From NCBI GenBank assembly GCA_036480375.1, contig JAZGGI010000007.1:1-56934 (forward strand): a stretch of 56,934 nt of DNA. The letters are read 5' to 3'. Under the pieces are notes generated by a model. That model worked only from the letters and a program-made list of their open reading frames with translations. It was not told where the DNA came from and ran no database searches. Below, in pieces: positions 8,772 to 19,958 of this stretch. The stretch is from Candidatus Zixiibacteriota bacterium (GTDB lineage: Bacteria; Zixibacteria; MSB-5A5; GN15; JAAZOE01). Each line of letters opens with the position of its first letter. Positions within the stretch are counted from its first letter, which is position 1. The translations under genes and the position numbers were made by a program.

Positions 8772-11700
8772 ATGATTATAAGGCTCGACAAATTTATAAT
8801 TCGTATTATCCCCATTATTTTGGGGGTTCTGTGTGTGTGTGTGATAGCGCAGGCTGCGCCTCCTCAATTCCAAGGGTCCTTAAAGTATCCGACAAATATG
8901 TTTACTCCTTTCCCCGACGGCAGGCCGCCTGATTTTCGGAAACGATTAATCGCGACTATTACTCCCGAGGAAAATGTATCCCTGGTGAATTTGCGTTTTG
9001 GAAAGCAATATGAGTTTGTATATGATCCGTCAGATTTTTCCGTCACTTATACCAAGTTACTGCGAGATAACAGTAAACTGACTCCGGTCACTTCCGGATA
9101 TGACTCCTTTCTGACACGGCGTCTTGAATCGAATTTGAACTTGTTGAACTATGAGACAACTCGGGGATCGTTGGCGAAGGCCCAGCGTAATAAGGCGGGT
9201 GGATTATTCCAGATAAGTATTCCCATCCCTTCTCGGGCATTTGAATCGATTTTTGGCGAAGGCGGCGCCAGCCTCAGAGTATCAGGGTATCGAAAAATCT
9301 CATTTATGGGGCGTTCGACCTGGACGGATAAACCTAAAACGGCTTTTAATCGGCAATCGAAATTTCCTACCCTGCAGATGGAACAAATCTATCGCTTCGA
9401 TATTGAGGGAACAATCGGTTCGAAAATCAGCGTCAAGGTCAGTCAGGATTCTCGTAACGATATCCCTCTGGCGAATAGACTGATTCTTCGATACCGCGGT
9501 AATGACGATGACATTTTGCAGACAATTGAAGCGGGAAATACGACCTTGAATTTACCCTCGACCAAGTTTCTCGCTTATTCAACCAGGGTTCAGGGCTTGT
9601 TTGGAATTAAGGCTACCGCTAAACTGGCCGATTTATCAGTCACCGCGATCGTTTCCCAGGAAAAGGGAACAACTGAGTCAATTGAAATTTCGGCCGGGGG
9701 ATCAGCGTCGGCAACAAACATAATAAAGGACATTGGGTACCGGAAAAATACGATATTTGATTTGGGCCGTAAGCCTCTGATACGAGCCTTTTCGGATAAG
9801 TTACCCGAGCCTGACAAATATGATTTCGCGCCCAGGGATTCCATCACCAAAATAATCGTATATCTTGATGACAATACTAATGATGATGCTGAAAGATATT
9901 CGCGCCAATTCGGTATTTGCTATATCGATCCGCAAGACACGGCATCTGACGATATTTCAGGAGTTGAATACCGCAAAGAAGGTTATTTCGAAGTGATGGA
10001 AGATATCGATTATTTCATGCATCCGACCGAACATTATATCCATTTCATGCGTCGCGCTTTGAATTCCAGAGATTTGATGGCGGTCTATCTGGAAATTTAC
10101 CGGGTTGCCACCGGCCAGGTTGACACAATTGGAAGCATTAGCGACACGCTCAGGTTGAAATTGATTAAGCCGGTTAGTATTACAAAAGCCAATCATCATG
10201 TCTGGGAATATGAATGGAAAAACGTTTATTTTCTTGGTGGGACCAATTTAGAGCTCAATGAACTCGATATCAATATATTCCGAGGTACTCCGGTCGGACG
10301 GGCGGTCGATCCGGACGATCTCGAAAATCAGGATGGTATCCCGTATTTGCAGATTCTGGGTCTTGACGGCGGTGATAACTTTGGAAACGGAGCGCCGGAC
10401 GGCGAGCTCGATCGGGTCGTGCATGTCGATGAAATTCTTGGCTTATTGTTCTTTCCCACGAGGCATCCCTTTAATTCTCGATTTGCGCTCGATACTGTCG
10501 GGGATTCATTAGTCTATATATCAAGCGGAGAAATTCCCGAGCAATATGTCGCCTTACAGGATTCGATTCCGGAGATATATGTCAATCCCCAGACGAGCAT
10601 TCAGCAACAATCATCGGGCTATTATTTGGCGGTCGCTACCAAAGGACGCGGGCAATCGGAAATCGCTCTAAATGCCACGAATATTATTGAGGGTTCAGAA
10701 GTTGTTACATGGAACGGCCAAAGACTCACCCGGGGAAAAGATTATCGTATTGACACCGATTTTGGACGGTTAACGTTACTTGACGAAAAGTACACTGATA
10801 TTAATTCGAATTTGTCGATTATGTTTGAAAAGGCTCCTTTCTTTTCATTGGCCAAGAAATCTTTATTTGGAACGCGCCTCGAGTACGCCCCCAGCAATGA
10901 TTTTAGGGCGGGGGCGACGGTTTTATACAAATCGGATAAATCCACGAATCGTAAACCAAGGGTTGGCGAAGAAACGTCGAAAACGCTCGTATGGGACGCC
11001 GATTTAAGGTACCGATTTGAGAACCAGGTATTTACAAAGCTTTTGAATGCGCTTCCTTTTTATTCGTCGGAATCGCCTTCCAAAATGCAAATATCGGCGG
11101 AATTGGCGCAATCACGCCCAAATCCAAATGTCGATGGGCAAGTATATATTGATGACTTTGAAGGGAGTCGCGATAATTTTTCACTTAGCATATTTCGGGG
11201 TGCCTGGCGAAATGCATCGACGCCGGCGTTTATAGATGATTCTCTTAACGTACGCGGTAAGATCGCGTGGCATAATCCAATTGAGCAGATTTCCATCAAT
11301 GAGATTTATCCTCAAAGAGATATTGGTACTGGAGAGCAAGCAGGTACTAATATCCTCGAAATTCAATACAAGCCGGTCGATTATTATATTCGACAAAACG
11401 CTGGGGATACAACCGCAATCGATACTTTAGCCGTCGAACCCGAGGTAACCTGGAATGGATTTATGCGAAACATTCCGGAGGGTGCCGTGTTACAGCTTGC
11501 CCACGCTCAACTCCTTGAAATGCGAATAAATGGTGATGTCGGGATTATGCATATCGATCTGGGGCGTATTACCGAAGATATCAACGGTGACGGAATAATG
11601 ACAACCGAAGATAGAGATGGTTTTAAGGTTCTTGATGAAGGCGAGGATGTCGGTATAGACGGTATTCCGGATTCGCTTGAGCTAGGCTATGATCCGGATA

Positions 11701-14700
11701 ACGGGATCACCGACCCGGCTGAGGATAATTTTAATATTGATGATATCTGGCGGATTAACGGTACCGAAGGCGACGGCACCGAACCGAATGTAGATCCGGA
11801 CGGGGGCTATATTCCCGATACCGAGGATGTCGATAACGATGGTTTTGAAAAGGTAAACGGTTATTTCTCATATAGAATAGATTTGTCGGATACAACGCAG
11901 TTTGAAGTTATTGGAACGCGTAATGAATATAACTGGCGGACAATTCGTATTCCGCTCCGGGATCCCGCCGCAATAGACACAATTATCGGCGAACCGGTCT
12001 GGGAACAGATTCAATTCGCGCGAATATGGTTTGACAGCGCGCCGGCGCAAAATTTGGAAAATCCGTATGTTGTCCGGGTTGCGGATATTGATTTAGTCTC
12101 GACAACCTGGGGTGATTCTCTATTTATCGCCGATTCCATCAGAAGCGGGCCGGTGAGTTTCGATGTGGCTGTGATTAATGATGAAGTCGATGAGCGATAT
12201 ACTTCTCCGCCCGGAGTGGAAGGTTTCTTTGACCAAACGCGCGACGTTGTTGAGGCCGAACAATCTTTATTATTGTCATATTCCAATCTGAACGCGAGAG
12301 TCATGGTGCATTCTCCCGATTCGGGTTTTGTCCTGGCCGCCGATACGGGGCTGGCGGTACGGAAATTTTTCCGGGCCAGTAATTTCATGGGTTACGGGCA
12401 CCTCAAGGCTTTTGTTCACGGCGGCGATCAGACCGATGAAGATTCGGTCATGTTCTTCTTCCGGGTAGGAAACGAGAAGGATTCGTATTATGAATATCGC
12501 ACCGTACTCAATCCGGGCTGGCATAATGATAATCATGTCGATATTGATTTTGATAGGATCACTGGTCTGAAAGCAAAAATAATTGATGATTATAAAAATG
12601 GCTTAGATTCATCGCTTGCTCGAACCGATGAGACGGGGAAATATTATGTGAAGGTTCGCCGTTCTTTGCGTGAACCGTCTTTAACCAATATCCAATACTT
12701 CGCCATGGGCGTGGTCAATCTGGATACAACCGAAGCCGCGACCGGTGAGGTCTGGATTGACGAACTGCGCTTAACGGATGTGCGTGATGATGTCGGAATG
12801 GCGGCCAGTATCAGTCTTAGTGGAAATTTATCTGATCTAATGACCTATAATTTCAATTATTCCAATCGTGACGCCTATTATCGCGGAGTTTCATCGGCTA
12901 CTAAAGGCGGTGCGGCGAATAATCTGGGTTCAGGAACAACCAGGAAAAATTATGCGTTTTCCGGTTCACTCCGAATAGAAAAATTCTTCCCTCGTTCTCT
13001 GGAATTAAAATTACCGATAAACTTTAACTGGTCTCAGGCGGTTCAGGAACCGCTTCTGAGATCAGGAACCGATATCACGGTTCCCGATGAATTGAAGAAA
13101 ATCGAGACGGCTGTCACCATTAATAAAGGATTTACCGTTTCTCAATCATTTAATAAGAAGACGAAGAACATTCTTTTCGCCGCTTTCCTTAATCGTTTAA
13201 AGACGAAATTCCGTTATAATGTTTCAAATGGCCATTCGGCTAATCAGCCGCATTTTTTCCGGGAAAACTACTCGGCCAACGCCTCATTCTCGCTTTCGGT
13301 TAAAAAGGTCCCCAAAATACAACCGTTATTCTGGATGAAATCCTTTAAGGTTCCGTTCGGAATTTCCGGGACTAATCTCTATCTATATCCGACTCAATTT
13401 GAATTGAACGGATCGATGAGCAGTAAATTCTCTCAATCTTTGAATCAAACCGGCGCCAATCCGACAACGATTCGCAGGGATTTTAAAGGCAGTATGAGAA
13501 TGGGTTTCAAGGTCTTCGACAATCTGGCCGGAAATTATAATTTCAGTACCAATCGTGATTTAATTGATCCCAAAACGATAAATATTACTCTTAATCCCAA
13601 GGAATTTAAGCTGGGGGTCGAGCAGAGCTATCGACAGGATTTCAAGGTCAACTATCAGCCGAAAATATTTAGTTTCCTGACCCACAAAATAGACTATTCA
13701 ACCAATTATGCGGATACTTATCGAAGCAGTCAAAATACCGGTCCATATCACAGCGTTTCGAACAAATTAAATATCAATCTAAATCTATCTCTGAAGCATG
13801 GGGCTTTATTTGGTACCAACAAGCGATCGAGAGGTATTCGGCGAACCGCGGATGAGGGGGGTGGTTCGGTATTTAGTATTTTCGGAAAAGCCCTCACCGG
13901 TATCAGGTATATTACCGACGCGATAAAACCTGTTTCGTTCAGATTTGGTGCCGGACGAAGCCTTGCCTACCCATCCTTATCTCAAAAGGCAAATCTTAAA
14001 TTCAGGTTTGGTCTTTCCGAGAGCCCCGGAGTCGATCATATTTCAATTAACACCGGCACCGTTCGCCAATCCAAATCGTTAAATCGATCAATTAGCGCCA
14101 ATTCGGGGGTTAGTTTATTTTCAGGAATAAGCGCGGATCTTAAATATGGCCGAGATGAACGCGAGACATTTTTATCGAGTCCGACGATATCTATAAATCA
14201 AATCTGGCCGAATATAAATTTCAATTTCAGATCAGTCAAAGGCCTCTGGATTATCGGGAAACTCCTGAATAAGATATCACCGAGCTGTAAATATTCGCGA
14301 GTCAAATCCACAAAACAAAGAACAAACGAACCTCATCCTCATAATGAGAATATTAAAGAGTCATTTTCACCGTTGTTTTCATTTTCATTCGTGATGTTCA
14401 AAGCGATGCGATCGTCAATCCGGATCGAGAAAAGCACAACCACGACAAAAAAGATTAACGGCGTTTTAGGCAATGTAACCGATATAACCAAACGCGGTCA
14501 GCAAAGTATTTCATTTAAAACGTCCTATTCATTCAAAAGCCCCCGCGGAATTAAATTACCGATTTTTGGCCGTATAAAATTCCAATCTCAAATGTCTTTG
14601 TCAATTGATGTGTCATACAAGAAGAATAAATCTGAAAGCGCTCGCAAAACGGGCGGTTATAAATTCAATATTACCGAGGATAAGACAAATCTTGCGATTT

Positions 14701-14837
14701 CGCCGCAGGCGTCATACAGTTTCTCGACGACGGTGAAAGGAGGTCTTAGGGCCCGCTGGCAGGATAGCAGCGATTCGATAACCCGCACGAAGAGGCACAC
14801 ACGCGAACTTGGTTTCTGGGTTGAGATGAGATTCTAA
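8772..14837 (+). CDS. sprA: SprA, outer-membrane translocon of the type IX secretion system
   Basis: 2021 residues with a signal peptide (hydrophobic 10-26, cleavage near AQA/APP). SprA forms the very large outer-membrane beta-barrel through which T9SS cargo leaves the cell; it was first described for gliding in Flavobacterium. Supporting features are the N-terminal region with SLRVSGYRKISFMG, the family motif YIDDFEGSRD near residue 790, an acidic calcium-loop-rich stretch at about 935-1025 (DINGDGIMTTED, DNDGFEKVNG), alternating barrel strands over the last 900 residues and a terminal Phe. It is somewhat shorter than Flavobacterium SprA (about 2400). The ATG at 8772 lacks a good ribosome site, but an in-frame TAA at 8757 prevents an earlier start. 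No other T9SS genes are present here. Confidence 0.92.
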   Translation: MIIRLDKFIIRIIPIILGVLCVCVIAQAAPPQFQGSLKYPTNMFTPFPDGRPPDFRKRLIATITPEENVSLVNLRFGKQYEFVYDPSDFSVTYTKLLRDNSKLTPVTSGYDSFLTRRLESNLNLLNYETTRGSLAKAQRNKAGGLFQISIPIPSRAFESIFGEGGASLRVSGYRKISFMGRSTWTDKPKTAFNRQSKFPTLQMEQIYRFDIEGTIGSKISVKVSQDSRNDIPLANRLILRYRGNDDDILQTIEAGNTTLNLPSTKFLAYSTRVQGLFGIKATAKLADLSVTAIVSQEKGTTESIEISAGGSASATNIIKDIGYRKNTIFDLGRKPLIRAFSDKLPEPDKYDFAPRDSITKIIVYLDDNTNDDAERYSRQFGICYIDPQDTASDDISGVEYRKEGYFEVMEDIDYFMHPTEHYIHFMRRALNSRDLMAVYLEIYRVATGQVDTIGSISDTLRLKLIKPVSITKANHHVWEYEWKNVYFLGGTNLELNELDINIFRGTPVGRAVDPDDLENQDGIPYLQILGLDGGDNFGNGAPDGELDRVVHVDEILGLLFFPTRHPFNSRFALDTVGDSLVYISSGEIPEQYVALQDSIPEIYVNPQTSIQQQSSGYYLAVATKGRGQSEIALNATNIIEGSEVVTWNGQRLTRGKDYRIDTDFGRLTLLDEKYTDINSNLSIMFEKAPFFSLAKKSLFGTRLEYAPSNDFRAGATVLYKSDKSTNRKPRVGEETSKTLVWDADLRYRFENQVFTKLLNALPFYSSESPSKMQISAELAQSRPNPNVDGQVYIDDFEGSRDNFSLSIFRGAWRNASTPAFIDDSLNVRGKIAWHNPIEQISINEIYPQRDIGTGEQAGTNILEIQYKPVDYYIRQNAGDTTAIDTLAVEPEVTWNGFMRNIPEGAVLQLAHAQLLEMRINGDVGIMHIDLGRITEDINGDGIMTTEDRDGFKVLDEGEDVGIDGIPDSLELGYDPDNGITDPAEDNFNIDDIWRINGTEGDGTEPNVDPDGGYIPDTEDVDNDGFEKVNGYFSYRIDLSDTTQFEVIGTRNEYNWRTIRIPLRDPAAIDTIIGEPVWEQIQFARIWFDSAPAQNLENPYVVRVADIDLVSTTWGDSLFIADSIRSGPVSFDVAVINDEVDERYTSPPGVEGFFDQTRDVVEAEQSLLLSYSNLNARVMVHSPDSGFVLAADTGLAVRKFFRASNFMGYGHLKAFVHGGDQTDEDSVMFFFRVGNEKDSYYEYRTVLNPGWHNDNHVDIDFDRITGLKAKIIDDYKNGLDSSLARTDETGKYYVKVRRSLREPSLTNIQYFAMGVVNLDTTEAATGEVWIDELRLTDVRDDVGMAASISLSGNLSDLMTYNFNYSNRDAYYRGVSSATKGGAANNLGSGTTRKNYAFSGSLRIEKFFPRSLELKLPINFNWSQAVQEPLLRSGTDITVPDELKKIETAVTINKGFTVSQSFNKKTKNILFAAFLNRLKTKFRYNVSNGHSANQPHFFRENYSANASFSLSVKKVPKIQPLFWMKSFKVPFGISGTNLYLYPTQFELNGSMSSKFSQSLNQTGANPTTIRRDFKGSMRMGFKVFDNLAGNYNFSTNRDLIDPKTINITLNPKEFKLGVEQSYRQDFKVNYQPKIFSFLTHKIDYSTNYADTYRSSQNTGPYHSVSNKLNINLNLSLKHGALFGTNKRSRGIRRTADEGGGSVFSIFGKALTGIRYITDAIKPVSFRFGAGRSLAYPSLSQKANLKFRFGLSESPGVDHISINTGTVRQSKSLNRSISANSGVSLFSGISADLKYGRDERETFLSSPTISINQIWPNINFNFRSVKGLWIIGKLLNKISPSCKYSRVKSTKQRTNEPHPHNENIKESFSPLFSFSFVMFKAMRSSIRIEKSTTTTKKINGVLGNVTDITKRGQQSISFKTSYSFKSPRGIKLPIFGRIKFQSQMSLSIDVSYKKNKSESARKTGGYKFNITEDKTNLAISPQASYSFSTTVKGGLRARWQDSSDSITRTKRHTRELGFWVEMRF

Positions 14838-14947
14838 CATAATCCCGCGAATTATTTTCAGTTGGAGATGAAAATCATAATAGCGCTTGGCTGTCTATTA
14901 CATTATATTGACTCTCGATTATCATCGAAAAATAACGGAATCGACCA

Positions 14948-16330
14948 ATGACTAAAAATAAATCCGAATTATTTTCAGGCTTACGGGATTTTCCTTCAGT
15001 GGAGATTCTCTCGGGGTATCCCCAAATAAAACGATTTGATAACATTATTCCGAAGCCTTTAATTCTGAAAATAATCAAAGAAACGGTAGCGAATGAAAAA
15101 GAAAGGTTCAGAGCCGGTGACAAATCGATTACTATCGAAAAGCTAACAGGCTCAATCTGCGCCGAGATAAACAAGCTGGCACATCAAAATCTGAAACCGG
15201 TCATAAACGGCACCGGCATAATTATACACACCAATTTGGGGCGCGCTCCACTGGCTCATCGTCATCTTGAAGACGCTGTCGAGATGGCCTGCGGCTATAG
15301 CAATCTTGAATATGATATTTATACGGGAAAGAGAGGCAAACGAGGAATCCTGGTCGAGAGTCTGCTATCATCACTTTGCGGGACTGAAAGCGGCACCATG
15401 GTCAACAATAACGCCGCGGCATTATTTGTGATCTTAAATACCCTTGCCAATCGCAAAGAAGTGATTATATCTCGGGGTGAGTTGGTTCAAATCGGGGGAG
15501 GATTCAAGATTCCGGAAATTATGACACGGGCCGGAGTTAAGTTGATAGAAATAGGAACGACGAATCGGACATCATTGAATGATTATAAAAAAGCGATAAC
15601 ATCCAAAACAAAAATGATTCTCAAAGTGCACCGCTCAAATTTTGTCCAAAGCGGTTTTGTTGAGGAGACATCATTGAAATATTTGGCCGGACTGTGTCGA
15701 GAGCATGATATCCTGCTAACCCATGATATCGGTTCGGGTTTGATGTCTCTCCCACCGGGATTCAAAATAAAAAATGAACCGGTCGTTTCCGAATCGGTTC
15801 AGGCCGGAGCCGATTTAACCTGTTTTTCGGGCGATAAGCTCTTTGGGGCGGTTCAGGCAGGATTAATCGTCGGGTCAGATAAATTAGTTAAAAAAATCAA
15901 GAGCAATCCCATATTCAGAACTGTTCGATGCGATAAAATATCGTTCGCGGTCATGGCCAAAATATTGTCCTTGTATTTACAAGGCGAGCGGTTTGAGGAA
16001 ATCCCGATCTGGAAAATGATAAGCGCGACTCCGGCGGAATTAAAGAAACGGGGCGAAGCGATTTTGACCGCCGCTGGAAAGAAAAATATAATTCTCCGGG
16101 CATCGAAAGCTTATCTCGGCGGGGGCAGCACTCCGGAGCAGTCTATCCCTTCGCTGGTCATATCAATTAAAACAAAATCCAATCCAAATAAATTTGCAGC
16201 TTCATTCAGAAATTTTTCACCGCCCATAATCGGCCGGGTTGAAAATGATGAATTCTTAATCGATTTGCGCACGGTATTTCCCAAACACGACGGTGATATT
16301 GTCGCGGCCATAACATACCTGGTAAATTGA
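14948..16330 (+). CDS. selA: L-seryl-tRNA(Sec) selenium transferase SelA
   Basis: 460 residues. SelA is a PLP enzyme that converts Ser-tRNA(Sec) to selenocysteinyl-tRNA using selenophosphate. The N-terminal helical domain is followed by INGTGIIIHTNLGRAPL, a strong SelA signature. The PLP lysine sits in SGDKLFGAVQAG (about residue 296), and HDIGSGL lies before it. Its stop overlaps the start of selB by one base (TGATG), so the two are translationally coupled. Selenophosphate synthetase and tRNA-Sec are not in the window. The organism probably makes selenoproteins, though none is recognised here. Confidence 0.95.
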   Translation: MTKNKSELFSGLRDFPSVEILSGYPQIKRFDNIIPKPLILKIIKETVANEKERFRAGDKSITIEKLTGSICAEINKLAHQNLKPVINGTGIIIHTNLGRAPLAHRHLEDAVEMACGYSNLEYDIYTGKRGKRGILVESLLSSLCGTESGTMVNNNAAALFVILNTLANRKEVIISRGELVQIGGGFKIPEIMTRAGVKLIEIGTTNRTSLNDYKKAITSKTKMILKVHRSNFVQSGFVEETSLKYLAGLCREHDILLTHDIGSGLMSLPPGFKIKNEPVVSESVQAGADLTCFSGDKLFGAVQAGLIVGSDKLVKKIKSNPIFRTVRCDKISFAVMAKILSLYLQGERFEEIPIWKMISATPAELKKRGEAILTAAGKKNIILRASKAYLGGGSTPEQSIPSLVISIKTKSNPNKFAASFRNFSPPIIGRVENDEFLIDLRTVFPKHDGDIVAAITYLVN

Positions 16331-18231
16331 TGATGTTTGTTCTTGGTACGGCCGGACATATTGATCATGGCAAATCCTCATTAATCGAGGCCATTACCGG
16401 CATAGATCCCGATCGCCTGCCGGAGGAAAAACAACGGGGTATGACAATTGACCTTGGGTTTGCCTGGATGAAACTTACCAATGGTGAAGAAATCGGTCTT
16501 GTTGACGTTCCCGGTCATGAGCGATTTGTACGAAATATGGTCGCCGGGGCGGGCGGAATAAACGCCGCCCTTCTGGTTATTGCCGCCGATGATGGTTGGA
16601 TGCCCCAAACCCAGGAACATTTTGATATCCTCAAACTTCTCAACCTCGAATATGGCTTAATCGCATTAACTAAAACTGATTTGGTGGAATCTGATTGGGT
16701 TGGGTTGATATCGTCGGATATCAAAGAAAAGATCAAAGGCTCCTTTCTCGAAAATGCTCCGATTATTCCCTGTTCATCCGAGACCGGCGAAGGCATTCCG
16801 GAAATCGTAAATGCCGTTGGTGAGATGGCTATGCAAATCAAGGCCGTGGAAGATATCGGAAAGCCGCGACTGTTTATCGACAGGTCTTTTATCCTGACCG
16901 GCATCGGTGTTGTCATAACCGGAACCAGCCGGGGAGGAGGATTTTCGGCCGACAGCGAGGTTTATCATTTCCCCTCCGGTGATAAAATACGAATCAGGTC
17001 ATTACAATCTCACGAGAAACAGGTCGATAACGTCGGACCGGGAACGAGAGTAGCAATTAATCTTACGGGGGCTGATAAAGAAAAGGTTAAAAGAGGCGAT
17101 GTCATTTGCGGATTTCCATATAAGAAGAAACCGGAGGTTTTCACGGCGGATATTTCAAACCTCGCCGATTCGGCATTGGTTCTAAGCGAGGGAAGAAAAG
17201 TCCTTCTGATTTATGGCACAACGGAAGCGGAGGCTATCCTAAGACCGGTCTCTGATTCAGGAATTAAGCCAGGCGAAACCGGAATAGCGGTAATAAAATC
17301 ACTGAGCCCAATATGTGCTTTTGTCGGTGATTATTTTATTTTGCGTCTGCCGACTCCTCAAAAAACGATTGGCGGCGGGAAGATACTTGATATTCTTGAG
17401 AATATGCCTCGCCGCAAAGTCTTGAATTCTTTACTGCCGGTTTGGGCAAAAAGGATTGATGGTAGTCTTGAGTCGTTGCTTTTAACCGAACTCGAAAAAC
17501 AATTATTTATGAACGCCAATGACATTCTATTTTATTCCATTTTTTCCGATAGGCAAATTTTTGAAACGCTTAAAACACTCGAAATATCAGGAAAGATTAT
17601 AATAAACGGCGATTATGTCGGTCTGGCCGCGAGAATAAATGATTTGACTGAGAAAATCAGCATATTGCTGGGTAATCTTCACAAGAAAAAGTCATATTTG
17701 AGAGGTATGACCGGGGAAAATATTGCTGGAAGGACAAAACAAGTATTCGACTCGCAGTTTATCCTGTTTCTTAAATATCTTGAGAATGAAAATAAAGCAG
17801 GACGGGTCAATCAATTTTATCATCTACCGGGATTCAAGCCGTCTCTGGACGATGCGATGCGCGATCAATCGGAAAAAATATTGGGAGCAATTAAAACCGC
17901 CGGGCATAGTTATTTGACGATAGCTGAAATCGAAAGGAAATTTGAAAATAGTCGCCGGACAATAAATTTCCTGCGGGACGAGGGAAAAATCCGGATTGTC
18001 GCTCCTGAATTTATCGTAAGTTCTGATTCGTGGAAAGAAATTCTTGAGTATTTGGAGAATAAATTTGACGAAAACGGGAAATTGACATTGGCCGAATTTC
18101 GAAATCATTTCCAGACCACGCGCAAATATGTTCTTCCTCTTTTGGAATTTTTAGACCAAATCAAAATAACCAAACGCGACGGGGATTTTCGCATCAAGGG
18201 AGCCAGTTTCGATGAACGCCATTCTATATAA
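16330..18231 (+). CDS. selB: Selenocysteine-specific elongation factor SelB
   Basis: 633 residues from the ATG overlapping the selA stop (a TTG at 16327 or a second ATG at 16333 are alternatives). SelB delivers Sec-tRNA to UGA codons that carry a SECIS hairpin. The GTPase domain shows G1 [23 protein letters not shown]3 [12 protein letters not shown] and G4 as TKTD, the SelB variant of NKxD. Beta-barrel domains follow. The C-terminal third contains winged-helix repeats that bind SECIS RNA (for example the segment with [20 protein letters not shown]). The amidohydrolase gene starts 20 bases before its end. Confidence 0.95.
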   Translation: MMFVLGTAGHIDHGKSSLIEAITGIDPDRLPEEKQRGMTIDLGFAWMKLTNGEEIGLVDVPGHERFVRNMVAGAGGINAALLVIAADDGWMPQTQEHFDILKLLNLEYGLIALTKTDLVESDWVGLISSDIKEKIKGSFLENAPIIPCSSETGEGIPEIVNAVGEMAMQIKAVEDIGKPRLFIDRSFILTGIGVVITGTSRGGGFSADSEVYHFPSGDKIRIRSLQSHEKQVDNVGPGTRVAINLTGADKEKVKRGDVICGFPYKKKPEVFTADISNLADSALVLSEGRKVLLIYGTTEAEAILRPVSDSGIKPGETGIAVIKSLSPICAFVGDYFILRLPTPQKTIGGGKILDILENMPRRKVLNSLLPVWAKRIDGSLESLLLTELEKQLFMNANDILFYSIFSDRQIFETLKTLEISGKIIINGDYVGLAARINDLTEKISILLGNLHKKKSYLRGMTGENIAGRTKQVFDSQFILFLKYLENENKAGRVNQFYHLPGFKPSLDDAMRDQSEKILGAIKTAGHSYLTIAEIERKFENSRRTINFLRDEGKIRIVAPEFIVSSDSWKEILEYLENKFDENGKLTLAEFRNHFQTTRKYVLPLLEFLDQIKITKRDGDFRIKGASFDERHSI

Positions 18232-19801
18232 CGCCCAAATTTATCCACAGTATCGAGTTTCCCGAAGGCCGACTGTATTAGTAATTACGGGTAAAGTGAT
18301 TTCCGAGATTGGTTATGACGTTTCCCGGATAAAAAGAAATTATCCGCGGCATAAGAAAATAAATGTAAGAGGAAGGGCTATTATCCCCGGTATGGTGGAC
18401 AGCCATACGCATTTCTACTTCTGGGCCAAAACCTTTCACTCGGTTCATCTGGACGGCATTAGATCATACAATGAGGCTCTCGGGAAGATTAGATCTTACG
18501 CCTCCAAAACTCCGCCCGGCGAGTGGATCATCGGCGATGGCTGGTCGGCTGACCGTTGGGATGAATATTATTTGCCGACCGCAAAGGAGCTTGATGCCGT
18601 AACCGGTAATCATCCGGCCGGATTATTCAGTAAAGATCAACATACTATCTGGGTCAATTCCAGGGCTCTGAGAATGGCCGGAATTGACAAAAACTATCCT
18701 GATCCGCCGGGTGGGAAAATCGATCGAGACTCTGCGACGAATGAGCCGCTGGGGATTTTGCGTGAGACACCTGCGTATTTTCCCGTTTATAAGTTGATGA
18801 ATCGGGCCATTCCGGAACAGATTTTAAGGTCGTGGAAAGCCGCTTCAAAAATTGCCTATAGCCGAGGAGTGACCGGATTTCATTCAATGGATGGCCCGGA
18901 AGGGTATGATTATTTTGAGCAATTGAATAACCAGAATAAACTGAGTTTCCGGATTCATTATTATTTCCCGGTAAAAATGCTTGATGAACTTATCGAACAG
19001 GGAATACATAGTGAAATGGGTGATGATAAGCTGAGAATCGGCGGCGTTAAAATATTCGTTGACGGCGCTTTGGGATCGCAAACAGCGCTAATGAAGAAGC
19101 CTTATTTAGGATCAAAAAATAACATTGGTTTGGAAGTCACTAAATTCGGAGATTTAAAAAAGCAGGTTAGGAAAGCCGCCCGAAATAATCTCGCCTGCGC
19201 CGTTCATGCCATCGGAGACCGGGCGGTATCAAATGTTATTTCTGCTTTCGAATTGGTATCGAACAGAAATCTTCGCCACAGAATCGAGCATCTTCAGTTA
19301 ATCTCAAAAGGGGATATTGGCCGTTTGAAAAGAATCGGCGCAATCGCGTCAATGCAGCCGAGCCATTGTCCTTCGGACCGGCAATTGGTGGCCGAGTACT
19401 GGGGTATACGGGGTCAGGGAGCCTATATATTCAAAACTCTTCTGAATCAAAATATCCCGTTGGCCTTCGGTTCGGATTGTCCCATTGAACCGCTTGATCC
19501 TCTGGCCGGGATTAGCGCCGCCGTCAATCGAACCGGTTGCGGCGAACGGGGCGGTAGTTTTTATGCTGAAGAATCGATATCGGTCTCAAATGCGGTTCAT
19601 GGGTTTACGGCCGGACCAGCATACGCTTCGGGCCGGGAGAGTTTTTCCGGCAAAATAGCCCCGGGCTATCAGGCCGACCTGGTTATTCTTGAAGATAATA
19701 TCTTTACGATGCCCAAATCAAAAATATATCAGGCATTAGTGGCGGCGACTATTTTCGACGGAAAGATAGTTTATCAAAATTCCTGTTTAAAAATATTCTA
19801 A
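18212..19801 (+). CDS. YtcJ-like amidohydrolase (amidohydrolase 3 family)
   Basis: 529 residues, predicted cytoplasmic. It is a metal-dependent hydrolase with the TIM-barrel amidohydrolase fold. Visible motifs are the metal site DSHTHFYFW (about residue 66), KIFVDGALGSQTA, AVHAIGDRA, HRIEHLQ and FGSDCPIEPLDP near 420, in the order seen in YtcJ-type enzymes related to N-substituted formamide deformylase. The physiological substrate cannot be predicted. The start overlaps the end of selB by 20 bases, which suggests cotranscription, but no link to selenium metabolism is evident. Confidence 0.88.
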   Translation: MNAILYNAQIYPQYRVSRRPTVLVITGKVISEIGYDVSRIKRNYPRHKKINVRGRAIIPGMVDSHTHFYFWAKTFHSVHLDGIRSYNEALGKIRSYASKTPPGEWIIGDGWSADRWDEYYLPTAKELDAVTGNHPAGLFSKDQHTIWVNSRALRMAGIDKNYPDPPGGKIDRDSATNEPLGILRETPAYFPVYKLMNRAIPEQILRSWKAASKIAYSRGVTGFHSMDGPEGYDYFEQLNNQNKLSFRIHYYFPVKMLDELIEQGIHSEMGDDKLRIGGVKIFVDGALGSQTALMKKPYLGSKNNIGLEVTKFGDLKKQVRKAARNNLACAVHAIGDRAVSNVISAFELVSNRNLRHRIEHLQLISKGDIGRLKRIGAIASMQPSHCPSDRQLVAEYWGIRGQGAYIFKTLLNQNIPLAFGSDCPIEPLDPLAGISAAVNRTGCGERGGSFYAEESISVSNAVHGFTAGPAYASGRESFSGKIAPGYQADLVILEDNIFTMPKSKIYQALVAATIFDGKIVYQNSCLKIF

Positions 19802-19896
19802 TTTTTGTTCGACTGCCCAGAATCCTTAATTATTTGCAATAAGTACTACTTCAGTCTTCGTATTTATATTTTTATCGTACCCATTGAATTTTTATT

Positions 19897-19925
19897 TTGA
19901 TTTTGGTTGTAGATTTTTCTAATAT
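19897..19925 (+). promoter_or_regulatory. Putative sigma-70-type promoter of glnA
   Basis: TTGATT (19897-19902) and TAATAT (19920-19925) are separated by 17 bases, 34 bases upstream of the glnA ATG, in an AT-rich spacer. I looked for a sigma-54 (GG-N10-GC) promoter, common for glnA, and saw none. Confidence 0.4.
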
Positions 19926-19958
19926 ATTAGTTTGGTGAATTTTATGGGAGATTGAAAA

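Noticed and set aside
11578-11850. EF-hand-like repeats as a separate dockerin
   Set aside because: They are inside sprA, where acidic calcium-loop stretches are normal for the family.
16330-18231. Alternative call as elongation factor Tu or initiation factor 2
   Set aside because: TKTD replaces NKxD, the C-terminal winged-helix repeats fit SelB only, and selA is coupled to it.
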